A stretch of DNA of 14,944 nt from Baffinella frigidus (taxonomy: Eukaryota > Cryptophyceae > Cryptomonadales > Baffinellaceae), in the NCBI GenBank assembly GCA_026770585.1, contig MU646442.1, positions 555,047-569,990 of the forward strand, written 5' to 3'. The translations under genes and the position numbers were made by a program. This document shows, in pieces, positions 1-7,901 of the stretch. The stretch's first letter is position 1; each line of letters begins with the position of its first letter. A model generated the notes under the pieces. That model saw only the letters and a program-made list of their open reading frames with translations, made no database searches and was not told where the DNA came from.

Positions 1-110
1 GTAGGGTGTAGGGTGGTGTAGGGTGTAGGGTGTAGGGTGTAGGGTGTAGGGTGTAGGGTGTAGGGTGTAGGGTGTAGGGTGTAGGGTGTTGGGTGTAGGG
101 TATTAGGGGG
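1..110. repeat. Tandem GTGTAGGG telomere-like array
   Basis: Near-perfect 8-bp units (GTAGGGTG) with rare variants fill the first 110 bases and end in a T-AGGGGGGGGGG run at 104-117. The unit differs from the TTTAGGG form elsewhere in the window, so it is a diverged interstitial array rather than a plain chromosome end. Confidence 0.9.
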
Positions 111-203
111 GGGGGGTTGTCTTGTGGACCTTTCGATCACTTCACTCCAGGCTAGCCAGTACCAAAGAGGAGGAAGAAGGGAAGGGTGGACACCCTAATT
201 TTA

Positions 204-349
204 TCTCAGAAAACGACTTCTAAACGTCGTTTTTTCAAGTCAATTCCCCTACAAAATTGTCAACTTATGCGGAGAGTAAAGAATAAGTTGACAAATTTGT
301 AGGGGAATTGACTTGAGAAAACGACTTTTAGAAGTCGTTTTCTGAGATG
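204..349. mobile_element. Foldback (MITE-like) element with ~66-bp arms
   Basis: The left arm 204-269 (TATCTCAGAAAACGACTTC...) is the near reverse complement of the right arm 284-349, around a 14-bp centre. Each arm contains a smaller hairpin built on AAAACGAC/GTCGTTTT. It has no coding capacity and lies 3' of the last visible DM10-gene exon on the minus strand. Confidence 0.8.
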
Positions 350-467
350 AAATTGCGGCAATCCGTCGGGTGCTTCAGCGTGCAATCCGGTGGGGTGATA
401 CGGAATGCCGGGGTTAGGGTGGCGCCGGAACTAGGGCGTCGACCCACCTCTCCATCTCTTTCTCCAT

Positions 468-511
468 CTCTCTCTCTCTCGCTCTCTCTCTCCCACCCTC
501 TCTTCCTCCCT

Positions 512-543
<32 letters not shown>

Positions 544-545
544 CT
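468..545. repeat. TC microsatellite
   Basis: Imperfect (TC)n with CCTCTC interruptions, between the two halves of a local duplication. Confidence 0.9.
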
Positions 546-612
546 GACGGGCTTTTCGGCTCGCGGACTTCCCAATCACTCTACTCCAGGCTCGCAAGTA
601 CCAACGAGGTAG

Positions 613-660
613 AAAAACGCACCTGGGAACCGACGGCGAGGTCGCGCCAGGTGTAGGGTC
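613..660 (-). pseudogene. Partial duplicate of the last visible exon of the DM10 gene
   Basis: Minus-strand bases here encode GPYTWRDLAVGSQ followed by a GTGCG donor, the same 13 codons and splice site that end the true exon at 874-957 (GTAAGG donor there). The few differences are mostly synonymous. The 5' half of the exon (GLLLRRQR) is missing: the copy starts abruptly at the arm of the foldback element 663-803, so it has no acceptor and cannot encode the DM10 strand by itself. Confidence 0.65.
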
Positions 661-662
661 CA

Positions 663-803
663 ACCACCAACCCTCACAGTCTGGGCAAATCGGGGGAAAT
701 GGCTCCAAAAAATCCCTTGAAGGCCGTCGGATTCCGACGGCCTCCAAGGGGATTTGGTATTTTTTTACTTTTTCGATTTGCCCAAGTTGTGAGGGTTGGT
801 GGT
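663..803. mobile_element. Second foldback element, ~67-bp arms
   Basis: Terminal ACCACCAACCCTCAC pairs with GTGAGGGTTGGTGGT at 789-803. The centre is the near-perfect palindrome GGCCGTCGGATTCCGACGGCC. Sequence differs from the foldback at 204-349 although the two occupy equivalent places in a duplicated segment. Confidence 0.75.
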
Positions 804-873
804 ATGCACTACCGTAGGGTAATACGGAATGCCCGAAATAGGTTGACGCCAGGATTAGTTCGTGCACCCTTAC

Positions 874-2318
874 CTGGGAGCCGACGGCAAGGTCGCGCCA
901 GGTGTAGGGTCCCGAGCCGTCCGGCTTCTGGCAGCGCTGCCGCCGGAGGAGCAGGCCCTGGTTCCGGTCGCGGGATTAGGGTGTGGGATTTGGGGGTTAG
1001 GGTTTTAGGGTTTTAGGGTTTTAGGGTTTTAGGGTTTAGGGTTTAGGGTTTAGGGTTTAGGGTTTGGGGTTAGGGTTTAGGGTTTAGGGTTTAGGGTTTA
1101 GGGTTTAGGGTTGAAACGAAATCCCGGGAAAGGGCGTCATTGGAGAGCTGTTCGTTCCGGGGTCCGCCATATTTGGGGTTAGGAGGCGTCTACACCATCA
1201 AAAAGTGGCTTCGTAACCACCCCCCCCCGTTCAAACATGGACGGGCGCCTACAACCGACATTTAAAAAAGAGCGCCCCGCCTCCCGCTGGCCGGAGAGAC
1301 GAAGGAAGAAGCACCTGGTTGAGCCCCGAGTTCTCCTGGCGCGGCTCCATGATCGTGATGGAGTCGTCGATGAGGTTGTATGTCAGGATCGTGTTGTGGA
1401 TGATCGTCCGGTCGGGCCCCGTGAGCACCTGGGTTGGGGAGTGGGGGTTAGGGTGTGGGGTTTGGTGTGGGGTGGGGTTTGGGGTTTGGGGTTTGGGGTT
1501 TGGGGTTTGGGGTTTAGGGTTCGGGGTTTGGGGTTTAAGGGTCAGGGTTAGGGTTTGGGGTGTGCACCGCGAGGTCGTCTTTGAACCACATCTTGAACCG
1601 CAGCTGCACCTGGAAAATCCAAGCCACGACTTTTCAGGCCCGGTAGCAACGTCGGAAACATGTTCGAAATAGCAGAGCTCCACGTAGCCCTACACCCACA
1701 CTTCGAACCTTCCCTCAGAAGCAGACACGCCCTAACATCCTCCATCCTCACCAGAACTACCCACGTCCCCGGCAGGAAGCCCAACCTTCCAGCACTGTCT
1801 CCGTCTTTGGGCTCACCAATTCGGTGAGCCCGGGCTCTTTCCCGCTCCAAAGTTGACGGATCTGTACCGCAGACCCAGCACGGCCGTTTTCGAATAGTCT
1901 GACATGACAGTCACCCCACCCCGCGGGAGGCAGACCTTGTCGACGTGCACGAAGGCAGGGAGCGTCTTCGGCCGCTCGAGATACGAGGCCACGGAGCGCC
2001 GCGAGGACATCACCCTGGGGGGGGGGGGGGCGAGCGTCAATAAATGGTCAAACAAATCGAAACTGCCCCGGAGCACGATCTGAGCCACCGCCAAGGGCAA
2101 ATTCGCCTAGCTGTCAAGGTGAATTCGAGGTCTGGAAATGGACTGTTTGGTCCTTGCGTGAGGGTTGGTGGGGACCTGCTCCCGTGCGCGTCGCTCGCGA
2201 ACGTCGACGGCGCCGTCCAGCTGCGCGAGCCCCCGGACGCGGACCACCCCGGCTTGAGCTCGCGCTGGCTGGTCCCGAATTCGCGCGTGCGTTGCGCCGC
2301 GTGGAACTTGTCCACGGG
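874..2318 (-). CDS. EFHC/Rib72-type DM10-domain axonemal protein, partial, five exons
   Basis: Five minus-strand exons join without a frame break: 2176-2318, 1936-2014, 1568-1609, 1315-1428 and 874-957, giving about 154 residues. All introns are GT-AG (161, 326, 139 and 357 nt). Exon 1 starts PVDKFHAAQRTREFG, like the KFHKSQ stretch near the N-terminus of EFHC proteins. Exon 2 ends LPAFVHVDK, followed by VQLRFKMWFKDDLA, the usual opening of a DM10 domain. Exon 4 has LTYNLIDDSITIMEPRQENS, the DM10 core (Y-x-L-x-DD-[ST]-I-x-[IV]-x-EP-x-x-x-NSG). Exon 5 has GLLLRRQR and YTWRDLAVGSQ, the end of that core. Third codon positions are nearly all G or C. In the known family (EFHC1, EFHC2, Chlamydomonas Rib72), three DM10 domains plus C-terminal EF-hands bind inside the A-tubule of doublet microtubules. 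The start codon and the rest of DM10-1, DM10-2/3 and EF-hands are not seen; the 3' part would lie left of the window. The family call rests on recall of the motif pattern, not on a search. Confidence 0.85.
966..1111. repeat. TTTAGGG telomere-like array inside an intron
   Basis: About twenty TTTAGGG or TTTTAGGG units on the plus strand, CCCTAAA on the transcribed minus strand. The array begins about 10 bases upstream of the splice acceptor of the exon at 874-957. Confidence 0.95.
1436..1558. repeat. TTTGGGG/TTAGGG telomere-like array filling an intron
   Basis: Mixed TTTGGGG, GTTAGGG and TGTGGGG units occupy nearly the whole 139-nt intron between the exons at 1568-1609 and 1315-1428. Confidence 0.9.
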
Positions 2319-2323
2319 CTGGA

Positions 2324-2404
2324 TCAGGGTTTAGGGTTTAGGACAGGGTAGGGTGGGTGGGTGGGTGGGTGGGTGGCAGGTGGGTGGGTGGGTGGGTAGG
2401 TGGG

Positions 2405-2440
<36 letters not shown>
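2324..2440. repeat. TTTAGGG scrap, GGGT and GGCA tandem tracts
   Basis: Two TTTAGGG units (2328-2341) lie just upstream of a splice acceptor in the minus sense. They are followed by (GGGT)n at about 2349-2404 and (GGCA)n at 2405-2440. Open frames through it are simple-repeat artefacts. Confidence 0.9.
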
Positions 2441-2441
<1 letters not shown>

Positions 2442-2543
2442 TTGCTCAGAATGTCAGCGACCGGGGAGCAGGTCGGTGCAAGAGAGATGCTGGCAGCGGG
2501 CAATCGCAGCGCGGGGGCTGTGGGCTGTGGAGAGAGGGTCGAC

Positions 2544-3132
2544 CTGGCCTCTCCCCATCTCGAGCGTCGAGGCGCGCGGGAAGTGCGCGTTGCGTTGCTG
2601 CAGGGAGGGGGGCGCGGTTAGGGGCGAGCGTCACGCGCAGGTCACCAGGCTGAAGCGGCGCCGGTACGGGGAATCCCCTGCCTGCCTGGCCTCGATGTAG
2701 ACTCGAGGTGAAGACCGAGTGAGCACCGCGCAGGGAGGCGCTCGCTGGAAGGATCACCCCCATTGCAGCCCCGCGGTTGAATGGTGGGACTCGAGCTCGG
2801 GCTGCAGGGGGAATGTGTGCCTGCAAGTGTGCCATGTCTTTCTAGAAGCAGGATGCGGCGTTGCCGTTTGGGGGTACGCAGCGGACAACTGACCCCAGGG
2901 CGGCGCTGACCGCCAATCGAGCCCATCACGTTCGTGGGATCATAAACCGCATTTCAGGTGAGCGCGGTGGGGGTACCGCGAAGGAAAAGTTGATCTGGCA
3001 GCCCGGCTGGAACGGGATCGCCGCAGACGCCGCGATCACCGACATGTTGGAGAAGGCAGGGAGGCTGGTGTTCTGCCCATGCGATGTGTTGTTGTTGTGG
3101 ATGCGCATCGACGGCAGCATCCTGTCCCGCAT
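2544..3132 (-). CDS. Putative exons upstream of the DM10 gene, product not recognised
   Basis: Three minus-strand segments look coding because 80-90% of third codon positions are G or C. Segment 2977-3132 reads MRDRMLPSMR at its start and ends GCQINFSFA before a GTACCC donor (phase 0). Segment about 2646-2701 reads YIEARQAGDSPYRRRFSL before a GTGACC donor. Segment 2544-2597 reads QRNAHFPRASTLEMGRGQ before a GTCGAC donor. The last two are joined in phase by a 48-nt intron (2598-2645) ending CCCTCCCTGCAG. The last donor is phase 0 and the first recognised DM10-gene exon starts in phase 0, so all may belong to one gene. But known EFHC N-termini do not contain these sequences, so a separate gene is equally possible. 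At 2977-3132 the opposite strand also carries a G/C-rich open frame, because third positions coincide, so the strand there is less certain. Confidence 0.4.
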
Positions 3133-3509
3133 CGCTGACTACCTGTTCTTCAGAACGCTTCCCTGTGGACCCGTCCTGACCCCAACGACCTTGGATTTTC
3201 TCAGCCGTTAAAAAACGAATCTAAAGTGGATGAACGCCAAAAGTTGTTTTGAAAAATAACTGACAAAATCCGAATTTTGTAAAGCACCAAAGCAACTATA
3301 AGCTCCACCTAAAGGACCTTCTTATCCCTCTCACCTTGTGGGGTATCCGTGCCTGGAGCTCTTATGCTTCACCATGGGATACCATGAGCCTCAGAACAAG
3401 GCTGACTTGGGTTCGGTGCGTGGGCGAGCGCGCGCCCACCTGGGTAGCCTCAAACACCCCAACAGAGCCACCCTGTATCCCCTCTTCACGAGCCTCTGCA
3501 CTGGAGAGC

Positions 3510-3609
3510 GAAACGCGATCCGAAAGCAAAAATGCTTTCTCTGCAGTCCTTTCTACGGAAGAGCGTGTCGTTGGCACATGTTGGGAGCATTTAAAACCTA
3601 AAGGACCTA
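3510..3609 (+). repeat. R3 family copy, degenerate
   Basis: GATCCGAAAG near the left, ATGTTGGGAGC in the middle and AACCTAAAGGACCTAAA at the right match the R3 consensus. The middle carries GAGCGTGTCGTTGGCA, repeated at 3837-3892. Confidence 0.6.
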
Positions 3610-3611
3610 AA

Positions 3612-3790
3612 TGGGATACCATATGGGCCTTCAGCCGACTTGCTTTATCCTGAGTGTGTGTGCGAGCCCTGTGCCTCTTTGGCCTAACTCAAACGCCCGA
3701 TGAGGATACCCTTTTAGCCGGTTCTGCCGGATCCTCTGTACAGGGGGGCTTGATGTGATCCGAAAGGAAGCATGGCCTTTCTACAGAACA
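3612..3790. repeat. 179-bp direct repeat, copy 1 (with 4124-4302)
   Basis: Nearly identical to 4124-4302. It starts GGGATACCAT and runs through CCTGAGTGTGTGTGCGAGCC and CGCCCGATGAGGATACCC into the left part of an R3 unit. A third, shorter copy of the GATGAGGATACCC part is at about 3933-3985, and an inverted one at 5545-5602. The R3 family therefore appears to be one end of a larger repeat. Confidence 0.85.
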
Positions 3791-3837
3791 ATTTCCGGTG
3801 TCCGCCTATGGTGGGAGCTCGAAGAACCTAAAGGACG
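3751..3837 (+). repeat. R3 family copy
   Basis: Runs TGATGTGATCCGAAAGGAAG ... GGTGTCCGCCTATGGTGGGA ... GAACCTAAAGGAC. R3 has no terminal inverted repeats and no open frame. Confidence 0.85.
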
Positions 3838-3984
3838 GAAGGGCGTGTCGTTGGCATATGTTGGGAGCATTTAAAACCTAAAGGACCTAAAGTGTGTGAG
3901 TATGGGAACTTTTTGCATACCTTCACACACCCGATGAGGATACCCTTTAGCCGGTTTCTGCCGCGATCCTCTGCACCGGGGGGC

Positions 3985-4082
3985 CTGAATGTGATCCGAA
4001 AGGAAGCATGGCTTTTCTGCAGAACCAGTTCCGGTGTCCGCCTATGTTGGGAGCTCGAAGAACCTAAAGGACCTAAAGGACA
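3985..4082 (+). repeat. R3 family copy
   Basis: Starts TGAATGTGATCCGAAAGG and ends with the 9-bp unit ACCTAAAGG tandemly repeated. Confidence 0.85.
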
Positions 4083-4123
4083 TCTGAGGTGTCCGTGGTT
4101 GGAGCTCATATGAGCTGAACGAT

Positions 4124-4302
4124 GGGATACCATTATGGGCCTTCAGCCGACTTGCTTTATCCTGAGTGTGTGTGCGAGCCCTGTGCCTCTTTGGCCTAAC
4201 TCAAACGCCCGATGAGGATACCCTTTAGCCGGTTCTGCCGCGATCCTCTGTACAGGGGGGCTTGATGTGATCCGAAAGGAAGCATGGCCTTTCTACAGAA
4301 CC
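4124..4302. repeat. 179-bp direct repeat, copy 2
   Basis: Second copy of 3612-3790, differing by a few substitutions and single-base indels (for example CCTTTAGCC against CCTTTTAGCC). Confidence 0.85.
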
Positions 4303-4357
4303 AGTCCCGATGTCCGCCTATGTTGGGATCTCGATGAACCTAAAGGACCTGAAGGAC
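4263..4357 (+). repeat. R3 family copy
   Basis: Full-length match (GATGTGATCCGAAAGG ... CCGCCTATGTTGGGATCTCG ... CCTAAAGGACCTGAAGG), followed by R2 terminal sequence at 4358. Confidence 0.85.
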
Positions 4358-4391
4358 CTTATGAGCGAGGTACCCCTGTACAGAGGTACCC
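4358..4391. mobile_element. R2 remnant, two termini joined at TA
   Basis: CTTATGAGCGAGGTACCCCT-GTA meets CAGAGGTACCC, the same junction seen between back-to-back intact elements. Confidence 0.65.
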
Positions 4392-4490
4392 ACACCGCTC
4401 CCGAGCGAGGACATGGCACAATTGTAAAGCAATTTAAAGCCATTCACCTGAATACTAGGGGGAATGGACTTTCACCATGAAAGAGCTGAA

Positions 4491-4566
4491 ACCTTTAGGT
4501 CCTTTAGGTTCTTCGAGCTCCCAACATAGGCGGACACCGGAACTGGTTCTGTAGAAAGGCCATGCT
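4491..4566 (-). repeat. R3 family copy, truncated
   Basis: Reverse orientation: CCTTTAGGTCCTTTAGGTTC ... GGCGGACACCGGAACTGG ... GGCCATGCTT, then stops before the GATCACATC end. Confidence 0.85.
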
Positions 4567-5200
4567 TGACCGGAGTTCCGGCTCGATAGCGGATGTGGCA
4601 ATGAACTTCTCTCGCAGAGTGCATTTGCGAGATAAAATGCCCCTCGCCCCTTCTGAGAGCGAGATCGAAGATACCTTCATTAGTCAGCCATCGAGGCTCA
4701 TCACTTGTCCGACCGAGGCTCGCACCTTCTCACTGGCCAGGCACGGTATGAGCTTCGGTCAGACAGGGAGCTAGCCCTTGGTCGAGGCTCGCTACCTGTC
4801 TGACCAAGGCTCACACACGGCCTCGTCCGTGCCTCTCAACGCCCCCTCGACCTTTGAGCCGGGGCAGTGTCGCCGCCGGCATGGAGGAGTTGAGGACATC
4901 TCCCCCTTGATGGACGTTCTTGGGCGATGAGGAGCCATGTTGGCGCCTTGTTGGCGCAGCGGGCGTGTCGGCGTTCCCCGCCCCGTCCGTAGGAACGAGG
5001 CGGGCTCAGAACCTCTGCGGCAGGGAACCGCTGGTGCTCGATCCACAGACGATGATGTCCATGGGAGTAGAGTCGTTTACTGAAGAGAGGACAGGATCTG
5101 CACGTGCCGTGGGCCTATATGTCCTAGTAGTGGACGTGACCTGTGTAAAGTCACTCTGGTCATCCTATGGGGTAATATCCCCAGACTGCGCCACGCACGC

Positions 5201-5203
<3 letters not shown>
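4567..5203. other. Unassigned stretch
   Basis: No convincing exon. Diverged direct repeats around GACCGAGGCTCGCACCTTCT / GACCAAGGCTCACAC (4700-4818) are visible. 4920-5200 is open on plus, but codon third positions are mixed and there is no recognisable protein. Confidence 0.5.
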
Positions 5204-5249
<46 letters not shown>

Positions 5250-5260
5250 CGCGCGCGCGC
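5204..5260. repeat. GA microsatellite followed by GC repeat
   Basis: (GA)n to 5245, then (GC)7-8 to 5260. It lies inside a longer open frame that is otherwise unsupported. Confidence 0.95.
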
Positions 5261-5451
5261 AACAGAGAGAGAGTTCTTTATTGACGACCAACTGGCCCGG
5301 ATCCACTTCATCGTCGAGATGATTCAGCGGACCAGCCTAGCGCTATGGGCGTTTGAATTCCCTTTTCCTGTTTCCCCGGCAGCCTTATATCTATCCTGCT
5401 AGTACCTGCTCTCTATATTTTCATCTTTGTCTTACCCCACTGCCCTTTCTG

Positions 5452-5544
5452 CCTTTAGGTCCTTGAGATTTTTTCAACTCCCACCATAGGCGGACACCGG
5501 AACTTATCCTGCAGAAAGGCCATGCTTCCTTTCGGATCACATCA
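5452..5544 (-). repeat. R3 family copy
   Basis: Reverse orientation, from CCTTTAGGTCCTTGAG to TTTCGGATCACATCAG. Continues into the inverted CCGGTGCAGAAGGATCGCGG flank also seen at about 3960-3983. Confidence 0.85.
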
Positions 5545-5602
5545 GCCCCCCCGGTGCAGAAGGATCGCGGCAGAAACCGGCTAAAGGGTATCCTCAAACG
5601 GG

Positions 5603-5937
5603 TGTGAGTTATCCCAAAGAAGAACGCGCTCCCACACACCAGGACCCCCCTAATCTCATGAAATTCGTGTTGTCAGCACAAGGTCGAAAAGCTGTGAGCT
5701 TCCTCACCTCGAAAGACCATTCGCGAATAGGACTAGCTCTGAACCTGTTGAGCTTACCAACCTCTAACCACTGGTTTCCCCTCACAGTTTCTCCATTTTG
5801 CCGTCCAAGTGGACCTACATGTAGTTGCATCTGAGGTGAGACCTGTGTGATTCTGAGAGTGCGCCAACATTTATGTGACAGAAACAAAGGAACAGTTTCC
5901 CAGAGCATGCAACCCCTTCCCACCAGAAAGTTCAGAT
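5603..5937. other. Unassigned stretch
   Basis: Moderate GC and no G/C-rich third-position frame; looks non-coding. Confidence 0.5.
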
Positions 5938-6019
5938 CTTTTAGGTTCTTTTAGCTCCGACCATAAGCGGACACTGGAACTGGTTCTGCAAAAAGGCCTT
6001 TCTTCCTTTCGGATCACAT
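5938..6019 (-). repeat. R3 family copy, diverged
   Basis: Reverse orientation, TCTTTTAGGTTC ... CATAAGCGGACACTGGAAC ... TTTCGGATCACAT. With the next copy it forms a head-to-head pair 43 bp apart. Confidence 0.8.
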
Positions 6020-6062
6020 GTTGGGCAAAAGCCCCTCTCTCCAGCATCATCTCCAAAGAACC

Positions 6063-6157
6063 GATGTGATCCGAAAGGAATCATGGCTTTTCTGCAGATA
6101 AGTTCCAGTATTCGCCTATGGTGGGAGCTAAAAGAACCCACCGGACCTCAAGGACCT
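6063..6157 (+). repeat. R3 family copy, diverged
   Basis: Forward orientation, GATGTGATCCGAAAGGAATC ... CGCCTATGGTGGGAGC ... ACCTCAAGGACC. Abuts the R2 element that starts at 6166. Confidence 0.8.
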
Positions 6158-6165
6158 GCAACCTG

Positions 6166-6289
6166 TACAGGGGCACCTCGCTCATACGGAGCCTACCACC
6201 CTCCTAGGGCCACCGTGGGGACATAGATCTAGGCTTGCTATAAGGTCCTGGGGTGGGTGGGGCTCCTTATGAGTGAGGTAACCAGTGTA
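6166..6289. mobile_element. R2 inverted-repeat element (MITE-like), diverged
   Basis: Left end TACAGGGGCACCTCGCTCAT and right end ATGAGTGAGGTAACCAGTGTA are inverted copies. The interior holds CCTAGGGCCACCGT. Confidence 0.75.
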
Positions 6290-6307
6290 AAGTCACTCCG
6301 GTCATCC

Positions 6308-6366
6308 AGTTCTGGTGTCCGCCTATGTTGGGGGCTCGAAGAATCTCAAGGACCTAAAGGACATCC
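6308..6366 (+). repeat. Half R3 unit inserted in another repeat
   Basis: Only the right half (AGTTCTGGTGTCCGCC ... GACCTAAAGGACATCC) is present, flanked by CATCC on both sides (6303-6307 and 6362-6366). The surrounding sequence occurs uninterrupted at 5145-5190. Confidence 0.7.
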
Positions 6367-6489
6367 TACACGAGGTTGTATCCCCAGACTGCACGCGTCT
6401 GGAGGACTTCACTACAGGGTCCTAGGAGGGGGGGTTGGGCGACGCACCCCCTTCGGACCCTACAGTAGGCCTGTCTATGATAGGCTATG

Positions 6490-6606
6490 TCCCTTAGGTC
6501 CTTTAGGTTCTTCGAACTCCCAACATAGGCGGACACCGGAACTTGTTCTGTAGAAAGGCCAAGCTTCCTTTCGGATCACATCAAACCCCCCTGTACAGAG
6601 GATCGC
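6490..6606 (-). repeat. R3 copy nested between 22-bp direct repeats
   Basis: Reverse-orientation R3 unit plus its GATCGC-side flank. It is bracketed by GGCCTGTCTATGATAGRCTA-type repeats at 6468-6489 and 6607-6628 that differ by one base. Confidence 0.8.
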
Positions 6607-6654
6607 GGCCTGTCTATGATAGACTATGACAACCCTAAGGCGGTCTTAGGGTGG

Positions 6655-6686
6655 GGCGCGGCTCCTTGTGAGCAAGGTACCCCTGT
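6655..6686. mobile_element. R2 right end only
   Basis: GCGCGGCTCCTTGTGAGCAA followed by GGTACCCCTGT matches the R2 right terminus. The left part may be the core-like stretch at 6396-6466, now separated by the nested R3 insertion. Confidence 0.6.
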
Positions 6687-6806
6687 CGCAGGTAGAATAC
6701 CAGTTTGTACACGGACGTCTACAGATGAAGTGTTCGCCTGCCCAGTTCCCACGATGAAACGCATTGGAACCCCACCAGATTCCAGAGTGCTGATCGTCCA
6801 GCAGCC

Positions 6807-6928
6807 TACAGGGGTACCTCGCTCATCAGAACCCCCCCCCCCCCATAGGACCACCATAGGACCCTAGGGATGGTCCTACTGTAGGGGCCTAGGGGGGGGC
6901 GGTTTCTTATGAGCGAGGTACCCCTGTA
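6807..6928. mobile_element. R2 inverted-repeat element
   Basis: Ends TACAGGGGTACCTCGCTCAT and ATGAGCGAGGTACCCCTGTA. The core is TAGGACCACCATAGGACCCT with its inverted partner. TA is present at both ends. Confidence 0.9.
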
Positions 6929-7168
6929 AAGACTGATTGGGGCAGTTGAAGCCTTGGCTGGTGAAAGCTTTGATTCGCGACTTGAAAGAGTTAGACAACC
7001 GCGCAGGTCAGGAGAGACGTTGTAGCTTGTCAAATCCGGGTGTTGTTCCCCCCAAAAGGTTGTTCTCTGGCTTCGAGGATGATCATTCTCACACTCCAAA
7101 ACTTTGATTCAAGAACATTCACGAATCTGTATGAGCCCATTGCCATAGAGCAGCACATGGATGTGTTC

Positions 7169-7262
7169 TGATGTGATCCGAAAGGAAGCATGGTCTTTCT
7201 TCAGAACCAGTTCCGGTGTCCGCCTATGTTGGGAGCTCGAAGAACCTAAAGGACCTAAAGGA
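7169..7262 (+). repeat. R3 family copy
   Basis: Full-length forward copy close to the consensus (TGATGTGATCCGAAAGG ... GAAGAACCTAAAGGACC). Confidence 0.85.
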
Positions 7263-7380
7263 TCTTCGACGCTTGCCCCCCTTCCCGAGGCCCGAGACAC
7301 TGCTGATCGTAGAAAATCAGCGCTCGCAGCCTTGCATCCTGCTGCTGGACACTTTGTTTTACACACGGGTCTCAACCCTC

Positions 7381-7754
7381 GAGCCACACGCCACAAGCCA
7401 CACGCCACAAGCCACAACCCTCAACCCTCAACTCTCAGCCCTCAGCCCTCAGCCCTCAGCCCTCAACCCTCACCCCTCAACCCTCAACCCCCAGCCGACA
7501 ACCCTCAGCCCTCAACCTTCAGCCCTGAACCCTGAACCCTGAACCCTGAACCCTGAACCCTGAACCCTGAACCCTCATCCCTCATCCCTGAACCCTGAAC
7601 CCTGAACCCTGAACCCTCACCCTCAACCTTCATCCCTGAACCCTGAACCCTGAACCCTGAACCCTGAACCCTCAACAACCAACCCTCAACCCTCAACCCT
7701 CAACCCTCAGCCCACAACCCTCAACCGGCATCCCTTATCCCTCACCCCTCATCC

Positions 7755-7793
<39 letters not shown>

Positions 7794-7868
7794 ACCATCA
7801 ACAATCAAGAATCAACCCTAACCACCCTCAACCGTCAACCATCAACCGTCAACCCTCAAACCCAAACA
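7381..7868. repeat. Long CCCTCAA / CCCTGAA / CCCTCAG array
   Basis: About 490 bases of 7-bp units on the plus strand (complement TTGAGGG, TTCAGGG). Blocks are pure for one variant, such as CCCTGAA at about 7522-7575. It opens with two CACACGCCACAAGC units. Open frames across it on both strands are low-complexity artefacts. Confidence 0.95.
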
Positions 7869-7901
7869 AAACTCGGTTTGTGTCCGGTCCAGGGCCCTGC
7901 C

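Noticed and set aside
328-867. 179-codon minus-strand open frame
   Set aside because: It runs through a TC microsatellite (Arg-Glu repeats) and a foldback. Only the 13-codon exon copy within the region matches a gene, and in another frame.
2353-2653. Gly/Trp-rich and Gly/Arg/Gln-rich open frames
   Set aside because: They arise from GGGT and GGCA simple repeats and overlap better-supported minus-strand exons.
2861-3211. Plus-strand open frame opposite the putative exon 2977-3132
   Set aside because: Both strands share third positions here, so composition cannot decide. I preferred minus because a phase-0 GTACCC donor and neighbouring minus-strand exons fit. The plus reading remains possible.
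4920-5402. 160-codon plus-strand open frame
   Set aside because: It crosses the GA/GC microsatellite, third positions are not G/C-rich, and no protein family is suggested.
3510-7262. Spaced R3 repeats considered as a CRISPR-like array
   Set aside because: Copies occur in both orientations at irregular spacing, diverge in sequence, and lie in a eukaryotic context.
7161-7696. Open frames of 60-120 codons rich in Pro, Gln, Ser or Val/Gln/Gly on both strands
   Set aside because: They are translations of the CCCTCAA/CCCTGAA array and of an R3 copy, not genes.
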